64,000 nucleotides of DNA from Dryomyza anilis (lineage: Eukaryota; Arthropoda; Insecta; Diptera; Dryomyzidae): the NCBI GenBank assembly GCA_951804985.1, contig OX638135.1, forward strand, positions 65,523,970 through 65,587,969, in the 5' to 3' direction. Positions 10,713 through 20,135 of this stretch are shown here, piece after piece. A program made the translations under genes and the position numbers. The notes below the pieces were generated by a model. The model saw only the letters and a program-made list of their open reading frames with translations. It was not told the origin of the DNA and ran no database searches. Positions within the stretch are counted from its first letter, which is position 1; each line of letters opens with the position of its first letter.

Positions 10713-11510
10713 ATGCCTCGGATATCGACCCGAAAACACGATGACAACCTACGCAAACGTATAAAGGACCATGATTTACGGATATGCACCTGGAATGTGC
10801 GAACCCATTATAGGAAAGTTGCCACTATCCAGCTGGTTGATGTACTCGAAAGATACAAGGCTGACATCACCGCAAACCAGGAAATGCGACAGGACATTTA
10901 CTACAGCTGCCATGCGGAGAGGCATGAATTTGGTTGTGGATTTGTAGTCGGCAAGAGACTCCGCCACCTTGTCTCTAGGTTCACACCCGTGAACGAACGA
11001 CTAGCAACAATCCGCATCAAGGCTAAATACTTCCATATCAGCCTAATTTGTGCGCACGCTCCGACGAATGAGAAGGACGATGAAACTAAAGAGACTTTCT
11101 ATGAGCGCCTCGACGAAGCCTATGAGCGCTGACCCCGTCACGACATCAAAATTGTGATTGGCGACTTTAATGCCAAAGTGGGCCATGAGGGTATCTTTAT
11201 TTCATCGGTTGGACAATTCAGCATCCACGACAATACCTCCGACAATGGAATGAGGCTGATCGACTTCGCCGCAGCACGAAACAAGGCCGCGTGGCGGGCA
11301 CCCGATCAGAATACGCGCAACTAAATTAATAATGTTGTGATTGACGGAAGGCACGCTTCTAGTGTGATGGATGTACGCTCGATCCGAAATGCCAACATCG
11401 ACTCGGATCACTTCCTTGTAGCAGCCAAGATTCGCACACGCATATGCTCTGCGAAAAACGCACGGAAACATACGCAAAGAAAGATAGACGTCAGTAAGCT
11501 GCACACACAA
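10713..11510 (+). pseudogene. RTE-like endonuclease domain (copy C)
   Basis: Encodes an exonuclease-endonuclease-phosphatase fold: 'RICTWNVRT' (Asn of motif I), a deletion removing the segment around the catalytic Glu-Trp region, 'ERLATIRIKAKYFHISLIC', 'GDFNAKVG' (motif with Asp and Asn, about 11158-11181), and the terminal 'SDHFLVAAK' (Ser-Asp-His, about 11400). In an active element this would nick the target DNA for target-primed reverse transcription. A stop (TGA at about 11131) and further breaks make it a pseudogene. Confidence 0.75.
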
Positions 11511-12059
11511 CAGACCTAACAAACCTATGCCGCTCGACTTTCACACCTGCTTGCCCAAGGCAGTCCCCCTCTCGATGATATATGCGAGCAGTGGACACAC
11601 GTCTCACGCTCAATGCGTTATGCTGCCGAAGAGGTAGTTGCTTTCCAACACCAACAACGGAACAAGTGGTATGACGAAGAGTGTCGCGCAGCCACTGCAG
11701 AGAAAGATGCTGCATATAGGAGCGATACAGAGAGAAGATTAAGGAGGAGAGACATCTTTTTAGGCGCAAGAAAAGAGAATTAGAAAGGCGCGAGTGTGAA
11801 GATATTGAGATGCATGGCGACTGGAACGAGGCTCGAAAATTCTTTCAGACCGGAGGTTTAAAGACCGGACCCTCTTCCTGTCAGGACGATGACGAGAATC
11901 TAGTAACAGATGTCCAGGGTACACTGAGATTATGGAGAGAGCACTTCTCTTCTAGCAAGTGATAACTATTCCGCTGATAGAGAAGACAGCTTGAAAACCC
12001 CAGTGGCTGACGACGGCCTTGACATACCGCCGCCTGATCGTGAAGAGGTCTGCACAGCC

Positions 12060-13510
12060 ATCAACAGGCTGAAAAACAACAAAGCCGCAATAGGATGGTC
12101 TGCCTGCTGAGCTCATAACGAGCATGCACCAGCTCATCAGCGGAATAAGGTCAGATGAAAGCATGCCTAGCGAATGGAATCTTAGTATACTCTGCCCAAT
12201 CCCACGATACGCGCCAACTACCGTGGAATAAGTCTCCTCAACATCGCGTATAAAGTTCTATCGAGCGTATTATGTGAAAGACTGAAGCCCATCGCCAACA
12301 GACTGATTGGATCTTATAAGTGCGGCTTCAGACCTGGCAAGTCCACCATAGAACCGATTTTCACATTGGGTCTGGAATCCTGGAAAAGACCAACAAGAGA
12401 CGCAGATCGACACCCACCACATTTTCGTCGACTACAAAGCTGCCTTCGACAGTCCGATAAGGAGTCCGCAATACGCCAGTATGTCTAAGTTCGGTATACC
12501 TGCGAAACTTATAAGGCTTTGCAGGATGACCCTGAGCGACACACGTTGCTCAGTGAGAATAAGGAACAACCTCACCGATACGTTTAATACCGAACGAGGT
12601 TTCAGACAAGGCGATTCCCTATCGTGTGACTTCTTCAACCTAATAATGGAGAAGATTGTAAGAGCTGCACAACTCCATCACAATGGCACTATCTTCAACA
12701 AGAGTTCCATGCTGCTCGGGTACGCTGATGATATCGACATAATTGGGCAGAGCGTACGAGCAGTCAGTGCAGCATTCTCCAGTTTAGAGAGGGAATCGCG
12801 TCGTATGGGTCATACGGTGATCGAGGACAAGACGAAGTACCTAGTGTCAACAAACAAAGAGTTCCGTCGTCTTGGACAACACTTTACTATTGGCAACCAC
12901 AACTTCGAAGTTGTGAAGGACTTCGTATACCTAGGAACCAGCATCAACAAGGATAACAATGTCAGCCTGGAGATTAGCCGAAGAATAACTCTTGCCAACA
13001 GGTGTTACTTTGGGCTCAGTAGGCAATTGAGGAGCAGAGCCCTCTCTCGAATGACAAACATTACGCTCTATAAATCGCTCATCATGCCAGTCCTCCTCTA
13101 TGGCGCTGAGGTATGGACGCTTGCCAACACCGATGAGCGAGCTTTAGGAGCGTTCGAGAGAGTCTTCGGAAAATCTATGGCCCGATATGTGTTGAAAACG
13201 AGTACAGAATCAGATGGAACGACGAGCTGTATGAGCTCTACACCGACATTGACATAGGCGCATTAAGATTCAGCGCCTACGCTGACTTGGACATGACGAG
13301 CGTATGGATGAAAGCGCTCCAGCAAAAAAGGTGTTCAATTCTGTACCCAGTGGTGGTCAACGTAGGAGAGGGCGTCCGAATCTCCGGTGGAGCGACCAAG
13401 TGCGAGACAACCTGACAACACTTGGAGTGCAAAACTGGCGCCATCGCGCACAATGCAGAAGCGACTGGCGAGAGGTGATTGCTGCGGCCGAAACCCATCG
13501 TGGGTTGTAA
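12060..13510 (+). pseudogene. RTE-like reverse transcriptase and C-terminal domain (copy C)
   Basis: From 12481 a frame of 258 codons is open, containing 'RGFRQGDSLSCDFFN' (RT motif 4) and 'LLGYADDIDIIGQ' (catalytic YADD, about 12720-12745), followed by 'DFVYLGTSINKDN' and 'LYKSLIMPVLLYGAEVWTL'. A frameshift at about 13165 and another at about 13260 separate the last part, 'GQRRRGRPNLRW...VIAAAETHRGL', which ends at 13509. Upstream RT motifs (12060-12480) are in other frames. Confidence 0.85.
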
Positions 13511-13528
13511 TGGCCAAATAAGTAAGTA

Positions 13529-13541
13529 AGTCTTTTCTTCG
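13529..13541 (+). repeat. Target-site duplication, right copy
   Basis: AGTCTTTTCTTCG, identical to 10437-10449. The first bases overlap the LINE's TAAG tail, so the true length could be 11-13 bp. Confidence 0.9.
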
Positions 13542-14405
13542 AGCTGATGTGCATAGGTCAAATTCGATTGGGGCCTGACTTGCCGCTGTTGTAAAAGACA
13601 AAGCTCGGGTGGATAGTTTCTGGAAACAGTAAGACTTCAACAATACAGCGCTATTTTCTCGTCGTCGCTGAAAAATCTTCATCAAAGGCTGATTATGCAC
13701 CTAATGACATAGTCAAGGGTTTTTGAAATCTGAAGATCCCATTCAGATTTATAAATTGGACACGGTTACTTACGGCACAAAGGCCGCTTCATTTCTTGCC
13801 ATTCGTGCGATGCAGCAGTTGTCTGCAGATAAGGGGTGCAGAGATCGTGTGTCGAGACTTTTATGTGGACGATTTAATATCGGGTGGAAATTCAGAGGAT
13901 GAGGTCCGCGAGATACTAAAACATACAACAATTTTACTCGAAAAGGGACATTTTTAACTTCGAAAATGGTGCTCAAATGAGCCCAATATTTTAAATGATA
14001 TTGCAGAAGCTGACAAGGAACATTTTTTGATATTTCATGATGGAAGCGGGTTCACGAAGGCTCTTGGTCTCGTCTGGAATCCTCTGTCCGACAATTTTCT
14101 GTTTACATTGGCTCCCTTTGAATTTGGTTGAAGGACAACAAAGCGCACAGTTTTATCTTTTATTGCTCGTTTTTACGACCCATTGGGTTTAATTGGCCCT
14201 GCCATAACACAGACCAAAATATTTCTCCAATATTTGTGGAAAGAAAAACTATATTGGGATGACAGCCTGTCACAATCAATGCAATCGTCATGGATCGATT
14301 TGTGCGCAGAATTTAAGTTGATCGACCGGTGTATATTCCGAGACTTGTTTTAACCCCTGGGGCTAAAATTGTGCATTCGGCGACGCCTGCCTTGCAGCCT
14401 ACGGC
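13542..14405 (+). pseudogene. BEL/Pao pol remnant: protease tail and reverse transcriptase
   Basis: The protease resumes right after the LINE with 'ELMCIGQIRLGPDLPLL', a stop, then 'KTKLGWIVSGN', the usual BEL protease end. Most RT motifs are deleted. What remains is 'RDFYVDDLISGG' (catalytic YVDD, about 13857-13890), the connecting 'LGLVWNPLSDNF' and '[13 protein letters not shown]' (about 14165-14205). At least four in-frame stops interrupt it (for example near 13950, 14131 and 14350). Confidence 0.8.
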
Positions 14406-15075
14406 GTGTGCGTTTACATTCGGACGGAATTTAAGGGTAACGTAAAAACTAACTTGCTGTGCTCTAAATCAAGAGTAGCTCCTTTAAAGTCTTTGAAGTA
14501 CCCCATTCTTGAGTTGTCCGTACCAAAGCTGGAGTTATCAGCGGCATTGTTATTGTCTGAACTCACACATTCAATCACGCAAATGAATGTATTTAAAGGA
14601 GAAGTTCATTGTTGGTCAGACTCCACAATTGTTTTATCGTGGCTGCGTGAAGAGGCTTCTAAATTTAACGTTTTTGTTTCTAATAGGATCAGTCGCATTC
14701 AAACTTTGACCACAAATATGGCTTGGCATTATGTGCCAACAAAATCAAATCCGGCAGACATTTTATCGAGAGGAGCAACCCCTCAGCAGCTAAAAAATTC
14801 AGATTTATGGATGTTAGGCCACCCATATCTTCTTCGTAACCAATCTGAGTGGCCAACCTGTCCTGCCATGCTTAAAAATCTTCCGAAGCAGCTTAGAACT
14901 GCATTAATTTCATCAACAAAAATACAAGATTTCTCAATTAATTTCAAGTTTATTAATTCATTCAGCAAAATGCAAAAAAAAATATACGCATACGTTTTTC
15001 GTTTTGATGCCACAAGGGTTGCGTCTAAATCGAAAGGACCACTCGCTTCACACGAAATTTAAAAGGGAACGCAGT
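14406..15075 (+). pseudogene. BEL/Pao RNase H remnant
   Basis: An open stretch of 218 codons continuing pol. It has 'LELSAALLLSEL' (the Glu of RNase H), 'HCWSDSTIVLSWL' (Asp) and 'WHYVPTKSNPADILSRG' (the final Asp), the three catalytic positions of the BEL/Pao RNase H. In the element it would degrade the RNA strand during cDNA synthesis. The first catalytic Asp would lie upstream, in the part that is out of frame. Confidence 0.75.
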
Positions 15076-15077
15076 TA

Positions 15078-16475
15078 TTGTTTCGCATGGTACAAAGGGT
15101 GCATTTGGCAGCTGACTACAAGTCTTTAGAAGAAAAAAGGTTTATCGATAAATCATCTAAACTTTCATCCAATAAACCATTTTTGGATACAAATGGTTTG
15201 ATTCGAGTTACAGGCCGCCTGCAAAATTCTGACTTTGGCCATGAGTCTATGCATCCCATTATTGTACCTAAAAGGCACCCATTAGTTGAATCTATGATTA
15301 TTCATTTTCATATAAAATTAATGCATGCAGGTCCTCAATCGCTTTAAGCCTCGATCCGGCTTCAATACTGGCCACTGGGTAGCGTTAAAGAATTTAGTCG
15401 TATAATCAACAAATGCATTCGTTGTTTTAGAGTGAAGCCTAAGATATTGGAGTACGTCATGGGAAATCTGCCTCAAGAAAGAGTGCAACAAAATAGGCCG
15501 TTTTTAACCACAGGAGTGGATTTCAGCGGGCCGCTGTTTTACAAGTCGGATATTCGAAACCGGCCACCAGTTAAATGCTACGTTTCGCTATTTATTTGTT
15601 TCGCAACCAAGGCCGTGCATCTGGAGCTGGTCAAGGACTTATCAACCGCATCATTTTTGGCTGCGCTAAAAAGATTTATATTTACTCGTGGGAAACATCA
15701 AACCATATGGTCAGATAACGCCACAAACTTTGTGGGTGCCAAAATCGAGCTAGCAGATCTGCGTCAACTATTTATGAACGACAGCCACAAAGAAGCAGTT
15801 TATCAGCAATGCTTGGAAGACAGCATTAACTGGCGTTTTATTCCCCCCAGATCACCCCATTTTGGTGGTCTTTGGGAAGCTTCGATTAAAATTACAAAAT
15901 TGCATCTGCGACGCACCGTTGGTCTCTCTATTGTAGATATCGAAGAATTTAGAACTATTATTTACCAAATTTCTTATATTATGAATTCAAGACCTTTGTG
16001 TCCAATTTCAGAAAATCCTGACGATCTAGAGGTACTAACTTCTGCGCATTTTTTAATTGGCGCACCGTTTACATCCGTTGTCGAACGCAATGTATCCATG
16101 CTGAATATTCATCGCTTAAACAGATGGCAGCGGGTTTTACACATGCAGCAGATATTTTGGAAGAAATGGTCTTCTGAATATCTCACGCTTCTTCAGCAGC
16201 GTACTAAGTGGCGGCACTCTACAATGCCTTATATATCAGTAGGCGCAATGGTTCTACTTAAAGACGAAAACCTACCCCCTCTAAAATGGCCGTTGGGTAG
16301 CGTCATAGAGGTCGTTACAGGCGAAGACGATATCGTGCGTATAGCTGTCATCCGGACCAGCAGTGGCATCACCAAGCGTGCTGTTTCAAAAATCTGTGTA
16401 CTACCTATTGATACCAGTGATACTGTTGAAAGCCCAAATCTTCCAACTGGCGGAGGATGTTCAGGGGAGCATTAA
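15078..16475 (+). pseudogene. BEL/Pao integrase and C-terminal domain
   Basis: Part 1 (15078-15347) has the pre-integrase region and the first half of the HHCC zinc finger ('HPLVESMIIHFHIKLMHAG'). A stop at about 15345 interrupts it; the CC half ('CIRCFRVKP') follows at about 15415. Part 2 (15432-16475) is a continuous 347-codon frame with the catalytic triad: 'TTGVDFSGPL' (D), 'TIWSDNATNFVG' (D) and 'PHFGGLWEASIK' (E). After that come 'LTSAHFLIGAPF' and a DUF5641-like end ('VLLKDENLPPLKWPLG'). It ends in 'GGGCSGEH', overlapping the start of the 3' LTR. This integrase core is the best-preserved protein in the element. Confidence 0.85.
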
Positions 16476-16826
16476 ATTTAAACTTATATTCTGGCAACCC
16501 TTTAAAATAATGTGATTTTCTTTATACTTATACATTAACATATAAATACTATTGTTTGATATTCCGGAGTTAGTCATCGTGCGACTCACTCCGGAGTCAG
16601 TCGCATATAATTCGTCGTCGTGCGACGTACTCCGCGGAGCGTCGCAAATATTACATAAATAAAATGTTAGTCAAATAACAATCATCGTCGTGTGACGTAC
16701 TCCGCGGAGCGTCGCAAATATTGCATAAATAAAATTGTTAGCTATTAAACCGAAGCAAAATAGCTTGTTTTATTTAAGCGCTAAAAAAGCTTAGCGCGTC
16801 AACAACCCTAGAAAAACAGATTAACA
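16458..16826 (+). mobile_element. BEL/Pao 3' LTR
   Basis: Begins TGTTCAGGGG inside the last pol codons and ends GATTAACA, so TGTT...AACA are inverted ends; 369 bp. It contains two tandem modules of about 110 bp, each with a GC-rich hairpin (GCGACGTACTCCGCGGAGCG.. type) followed by CATAAATAAAA, which holds an AATAAA polyadenylation signal. A related third hairpin core, CTCCGGAGT, is seen at about 16563-16600. A near-identical copy is at 17356-17711. Confidence 0.8.
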
Positions 16827-16844
16827 TCTGCTATATTATATATA

Positions 16845-17134
16845 CTATTATAATAATAGTTTGGCGCTACAGTCCTGTATAGAACTTCGGCCAAGCTCTC
16901 TCACCATTTGAGCTGTGCGTGTTATATTTGTACTCAAATTGGTGAGACCTACAGTTTATTTCCGAATTCGAACGGCGGGTGAGAGCTTTTCATAGACAAT
17001 GTTTTACTCTCGTGGGTTTGCCATTTAATGCCGAAAGATAGCGTCGCATAGAAAAATGTTTTCGCAGTCGCTGTTGATCAATCGGCTCGTAGTCGTAGTC
17101 CAACGCACTAACCAGACGAGCTACCGACGCTACC
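16845..17134 (-). mobile_element. tRNA-derived SINE, copy 3
   Basis: Minus strand, between the two BEL LTR copies. Tail (TAT)n at 16845-16860, body with 'CCTGTATAGAACTTCGGCC' and 'GAGACCTACAGTTTATTTC', tRNA-like head at about 17075-17134 ('CGAGCTACCGACGCTACC'). The B-box region is damaged. Confidence 0.8.
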
Positions 17135-17135
17135 A

Positions 17136-17310
17136 GCTATTAGTCGCCTTCGATACTCCGATAAGGGAACGATTATACGCCGCAATGTCTGAGTTCGGTA
17201 TACCTGCGAAACTTATAAGGCTTTGCAGGATGACCTGAGTAACATACGTTCCTCAGTGAGATTAGAAAAAGAACTCTCCGAGCCATTTCATACCGAACGA
17301 GGTTTCTTCT
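17136..17310 (+). pseudogene. RTE-like LINE fragment D
   Basis: A short RT piece: 'AFDTPIRERLYAAMSEFGIP' and 'AKLIRLCRMT', then a frameshift and the beginning of the 'ERGF' motif at about 17300. It is nearly identical to the same stretch of copy E (30310-30405). It is wedged between the SINE and the second LTR copy. Confidence 0.75.
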
Positions 17311-17355
17311 TCGAGGACTTCGTATCGTTCGACTTTTTTTAACTTATTGATGACT

Positions 17356-17711
17356 ATTAAATTTAAACTTATATTCTGGCAACCCTTTAAAATAATTTGT
17401 TTTTCTTTATACTTATACATTAACATATAAATACTATTGTTTGATATTCCGGAGTTAGTCATCGTGCGACTCACTCCGGAGTCAGTCGCATATAATTCGT
17501 CGTCGTGCGACATACTCCGCGGAGCGTCGCAAATATTACATAAATAAAATGTTAGTCAAATAACAATCATCGTCGTGTGACGTACTCCGCGGAGCGTCGC
17601 AAATATTTCATAAATAAAATTGTTAGCTATTAAACCGAAGCAAAATAGCTTGTTTTATTTAAGCGCTAAAAAAGCTTAGCGCGTCAACAACCCTAGAAAA
17701 ACAGATTAACA
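17356..17711 (+). mobile_element. Second BEL/Pao LTR copy, 5'-truncated
   Basis: Matches 16471-16826 almost base for base, lacks the first 13 bp of the LTR and ends at the same GATTAACA, followed in both copies by TCTGC. No pol sequence precedes it, so it is a truncated solo LTR or a duplicated piece of the first one. Confidence 0.85.
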
Positions 17712-17819
17712 TCTGCCGTTCACAGCGTTGCCCGTGATAAGTTCTTGTAAATGCAAAATTATATCTTTTTTTTCTTTCAATTTCCAATTTTAAGTAATTT
17801 AACAATTGTAGTAAAAATT

Positions 17820-18075
17820 CAGTTGTCACAAGCTGGAATCCAACTCCTGGTTAGGATGTTAACGTCCACTGCTCTCCCCGTTAGGCGTCAAAAACAAAAT
17901 TTATGTTTTTTTTTCTAATTTGAGAATTTTTTTTCTCATGTGACAGACATTTTCAAATAATAAAGTTCAAGATTTTGAAAAAATTGTCTGAAACAAGAGA
18001 GCTTGATAGCGTAACGGGGAGTGCTCTGGACTTTTACACAGGAAATTCGGGTTCGAATCCCAAGCAGATTTTTTT
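17820..18075. repeat. Inverted pair of tRNA-like segments
   Basis: At about 18003-18070 (plus): 'GATAGCGTAACGGGGAGTGC' (A-box-like) and 'GGGTTCGAATCCC' (B-box-like) 35 bp apart. At about 17825-17890 the same kind of sequence is on the minus strand ('CTAACGGGGAGAGCAGTGGA'), with a poorer B box. They could be heads of a second SINE family or tRNA pseudogenes; I cannot fold a clean cloverleaf by eye. Confidence 0.45.
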
Positions 18076-18174
18076 CTTGTAATTGAAGTATGATTTGGCG
18101 GCTTAGTCTTGGCTAAATCTTCATTCACGAAGACATAGTCAATGAGTACTGGGTGACTCTTGGAAAAATAGAAT

Positions 18175-18530
18175 TTATACAATACTTGGTAAACCAATCA
18201 AGGCTGAGACTTGGGTAAAGTCTTATCAACCATGCCTTGGACGACCAAGGCTGGCAATTTCTTACGCCCGTTATTAATCCTGGCGTTTCCTCTATGGGTA
18301 CCCAAGCATATGTCTGCTGAGTTTTGGGCGAGAACTACTTAACCAGAACTGCATTTGTCACTTCTGACTGAGTCTTGGGCAAAGGTTTTTTAGCAAAGCA
18401 TTGATTTGTCAATTCTGGCTGAGTCTTGGGCGAGAACTACCTTACCAGGTCTTGGTCTCCCAGTTCTGGCTGAGTCTTGGGCGAATGTTTATTAGCCAAG
18501 CATTGGTCTGCCAGGGCTGGTTGAGTCTTC
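18175..18530 (+). repeat. Minisatellite, about 60-bp unit
   Basis: Four to six degenerate copies built on 'GGCTGAGTCTTGGGCGA', a variable 'ACTACCTTACCAGG..' part and 'TTGGTCTGCCA'. No coding potential is evident. Confidence 0.7.
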
Positions 18531-19423
18531 AGCTCGGGATATTGATCTCAAGGTTGTACCTAATATATTTCATGTGTTATGTTATAAATGTATCTAAAAT
18601 AACTAATATATTTGGAATTGGTAACTTTTTTTTTTAGTTTGGTAAGCAACAAAATTTTCAGTGGCAACCCTGGTAGTGGGTGGGTTAAACTACGTTTAAA
18701 CTCTCATTGTTTTTGAAAGAAAAATGTAATATGCGCTCGTCGACGCTCATGCACTCATTTGTCTGTCCATCGGTTTCCATTTTATTACTTTTCTTCTATT
18801 ATTCATTGTATAAACTAATATTGAACGATCTCACGCACACATTTTCACTGATATATATTGTTGCGTGCATTCATGTATTCTAAATTGTCTTTGTAATTTC
18901 TTGTAAATTTCGCCATTATCGCAAATTAAATATCGGCTGTTCCAAATGAGATAAATTGTTTAATTCTTCTTCTTAAATGCTATTTACAATTGATAATTCT
19001 TTGACATTAGCCGGTGCTGCCATATGTTCTGAATGAAGCTTAAACTGCCACTGAAAAACTGCTCTAATATTTGAACTACGTGAGACGTTTAAGTAAACGT
19101 AGTTAAAACCAGGGCTAAGAACCGAAATTCTATTTTCTGCGGTTCCAGTTCCGGTTCTATAAAAAATAAAAAAGTGGTTCCGGTACCGATTCTATAAAAA
19201 ATAAAATAACGATTCCAGTTCCGGTTCCACTAACAAGCCAAAAATAAAAATATAAATATTTTTTATTTTTACGTAAAAACATAATGAAATTTATATACAT
19301 ATCTATCTATGTATACAAAAACTAATTGCCGTGCATGAGTCTCGCAAAAACATGAGAACATATAGACTGATTTGGATGATTCTTTTTTGTTCGTCTCAAT
19401 ACTGGGAATTCGGAAAACTCCAA
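18531..19423. other. AT-rich sequence with possible DNA-transposon ends
   Basis: No gene. Imperfect inverted sequences 'CCCTGG..GTTAAACTACGTTTAAA' (about 18667-18705) and 'GTTTAAGTAAACGTAGTT..CC' (about 19088-19110) may be ends of a 450-bp MITE. 'CAGGGCTAAGAACCG' at 19110, followed by three copies of a 'GGTTCCGGTTCTATAAAAAA'-type repeat to about 19235, resembles one end of a hAT-type element; I do not see its other end. Confidence 0.35.
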
Positions 19424-19627
19424 AGTACCTCTTGGCAGTCAATGGCAAATATACGAGAGTAAACATTGCCTATGAAAAGCTCTCACCCGCCGTCCGGATT
19501 CGGCAATATACTAATACTGTAGGTCCCACCACTTTAAGTACAAATATAACACCCACAGCTCAAATGGTGAGAGAGCGCGGCCTAAGTTCTTCACAGGACT
19601 GTAGCGCCAAACTATTATTATTATTAT
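19424..19627 (+). mobile_element. tRNA-derived SINE, copy 4 (5'-truncated)
   Basis: Lacks the tRNA-like head. Starts at 'CCTCTTGGCAGTCAATGGC' and runs to the (TTA)n tail, with the family landmarks 'ATTCGGCAATA', 'GTAGGTCCCACCACTTTAAG' and 'GGACTGTAGCGCCAAAC'. Confidence 0.85.
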
Positions 19628-19769
19628 GAGAATGCATTAAGTGCACCACCAATGGGAATTGTATTTTAATAATGAGGATTCGTTTAAATAGCCACCACGG
19701 ATCGATTGGACAACGTCCTATACAACCAAGCTTTTTTAAATGCTATTTATTACTCCTGACCTCCCAAGG

Positions 19770-20135
19770 GGAGATTTAAATAATGCGACGCGATATGTTT
19801 TTCCCTTGAGACGTTTTTCACATGTCGAAGATGTAAGTAAGAACATTTTACTTTGTAGCGTTACAAACTATCTGGATAGAAGAAACTGCATATTTCTGCA
19901 AAAGTTGTTATATTCTAAAACTCCATCATATCTTTCTGATAAACTACGTCTTACGTATAAAATAGAAGCATCAATTTAATTTTGACAAAATTTAACTATA
20001 TACAATCCCAAAGTCTATTTTTCATTAACGCAATTCGACTCTGGAATGCATTACCACTTAATATTAAAAACATAAACAAAACATGTAGATTTAGGTATTA
20101 TATACTAATACATTTTTTAGAAAAATAATCTATAA
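19770..20135 (+). pseudogene. Non-LTR retrotransposon 3' end (not RTE)
   Basis: Two frames give the tail of a LINE polyprotein. First 'LDRRNCIFLQKLLYSKTP' (about 19868-19925), then after a frameshift 'FFINAIRLWNALPLNIKNIN' and 'FRYYILIHFLEK' plus a stop (20011-20128). The 'I.LWN.LP..I' signature is common at the C-terminus of Jockey/R1/CR1-type LINE polyproteins. The following 230 bp is AT-rich and could be its 3' UTR. Confidence 0.6.

Larger units (their letters stand above)
10450..13528 (+). mobile_element. RTE-like LINE copy C, 5'-complete but mutated
   Basis: A 3.1-kb non-LTR element. Leader about 10450-10712, ATG at about 10713, endonuclease to about 11510, a basic linker rich in Arg and Glu to about 11840, reverse transcriptase about 12060-13240, a C-terminal Arg/Trp-rich domain to 13509, and a short 3' tail of TAAG repeats (13519-13530). 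Length and order fit RTE-clade elements, which lack an ORF1 and have short tandem-repeat tails. The endonuclease resembles sequences often annotated in animal genomes as 'craniofacial development protein 2-like', which are RTE-derived. At least six frameshifts, stops or deletions are evident, for example a deletion after 'ANQEMR' compared with copy F. Confidence 0.85.
9105..16826 (+). mobile_element. BEL/Pao LTR retrotransposon, interrupted by an RTE-like LINE
   Basis: Order: Gag, protease (split), [RTE insertion 10450-13528], reverse transcriptase remnant, RNase H, integrase with a DUF5641-like end, 3' LTR. This is the gene order of BEL/Pao elements of insects. The 5' LTR is not identified and the gag start is missing. 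Pol is broken by several stops and frameshifts and much of the RT is deleted, so the element is dead. The insertion of the LINE into the protease is proven by a 13-bp duplication (10437-10449 and 13529-13541); across it the protease frame would be continuous. Confidence 0.85.
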
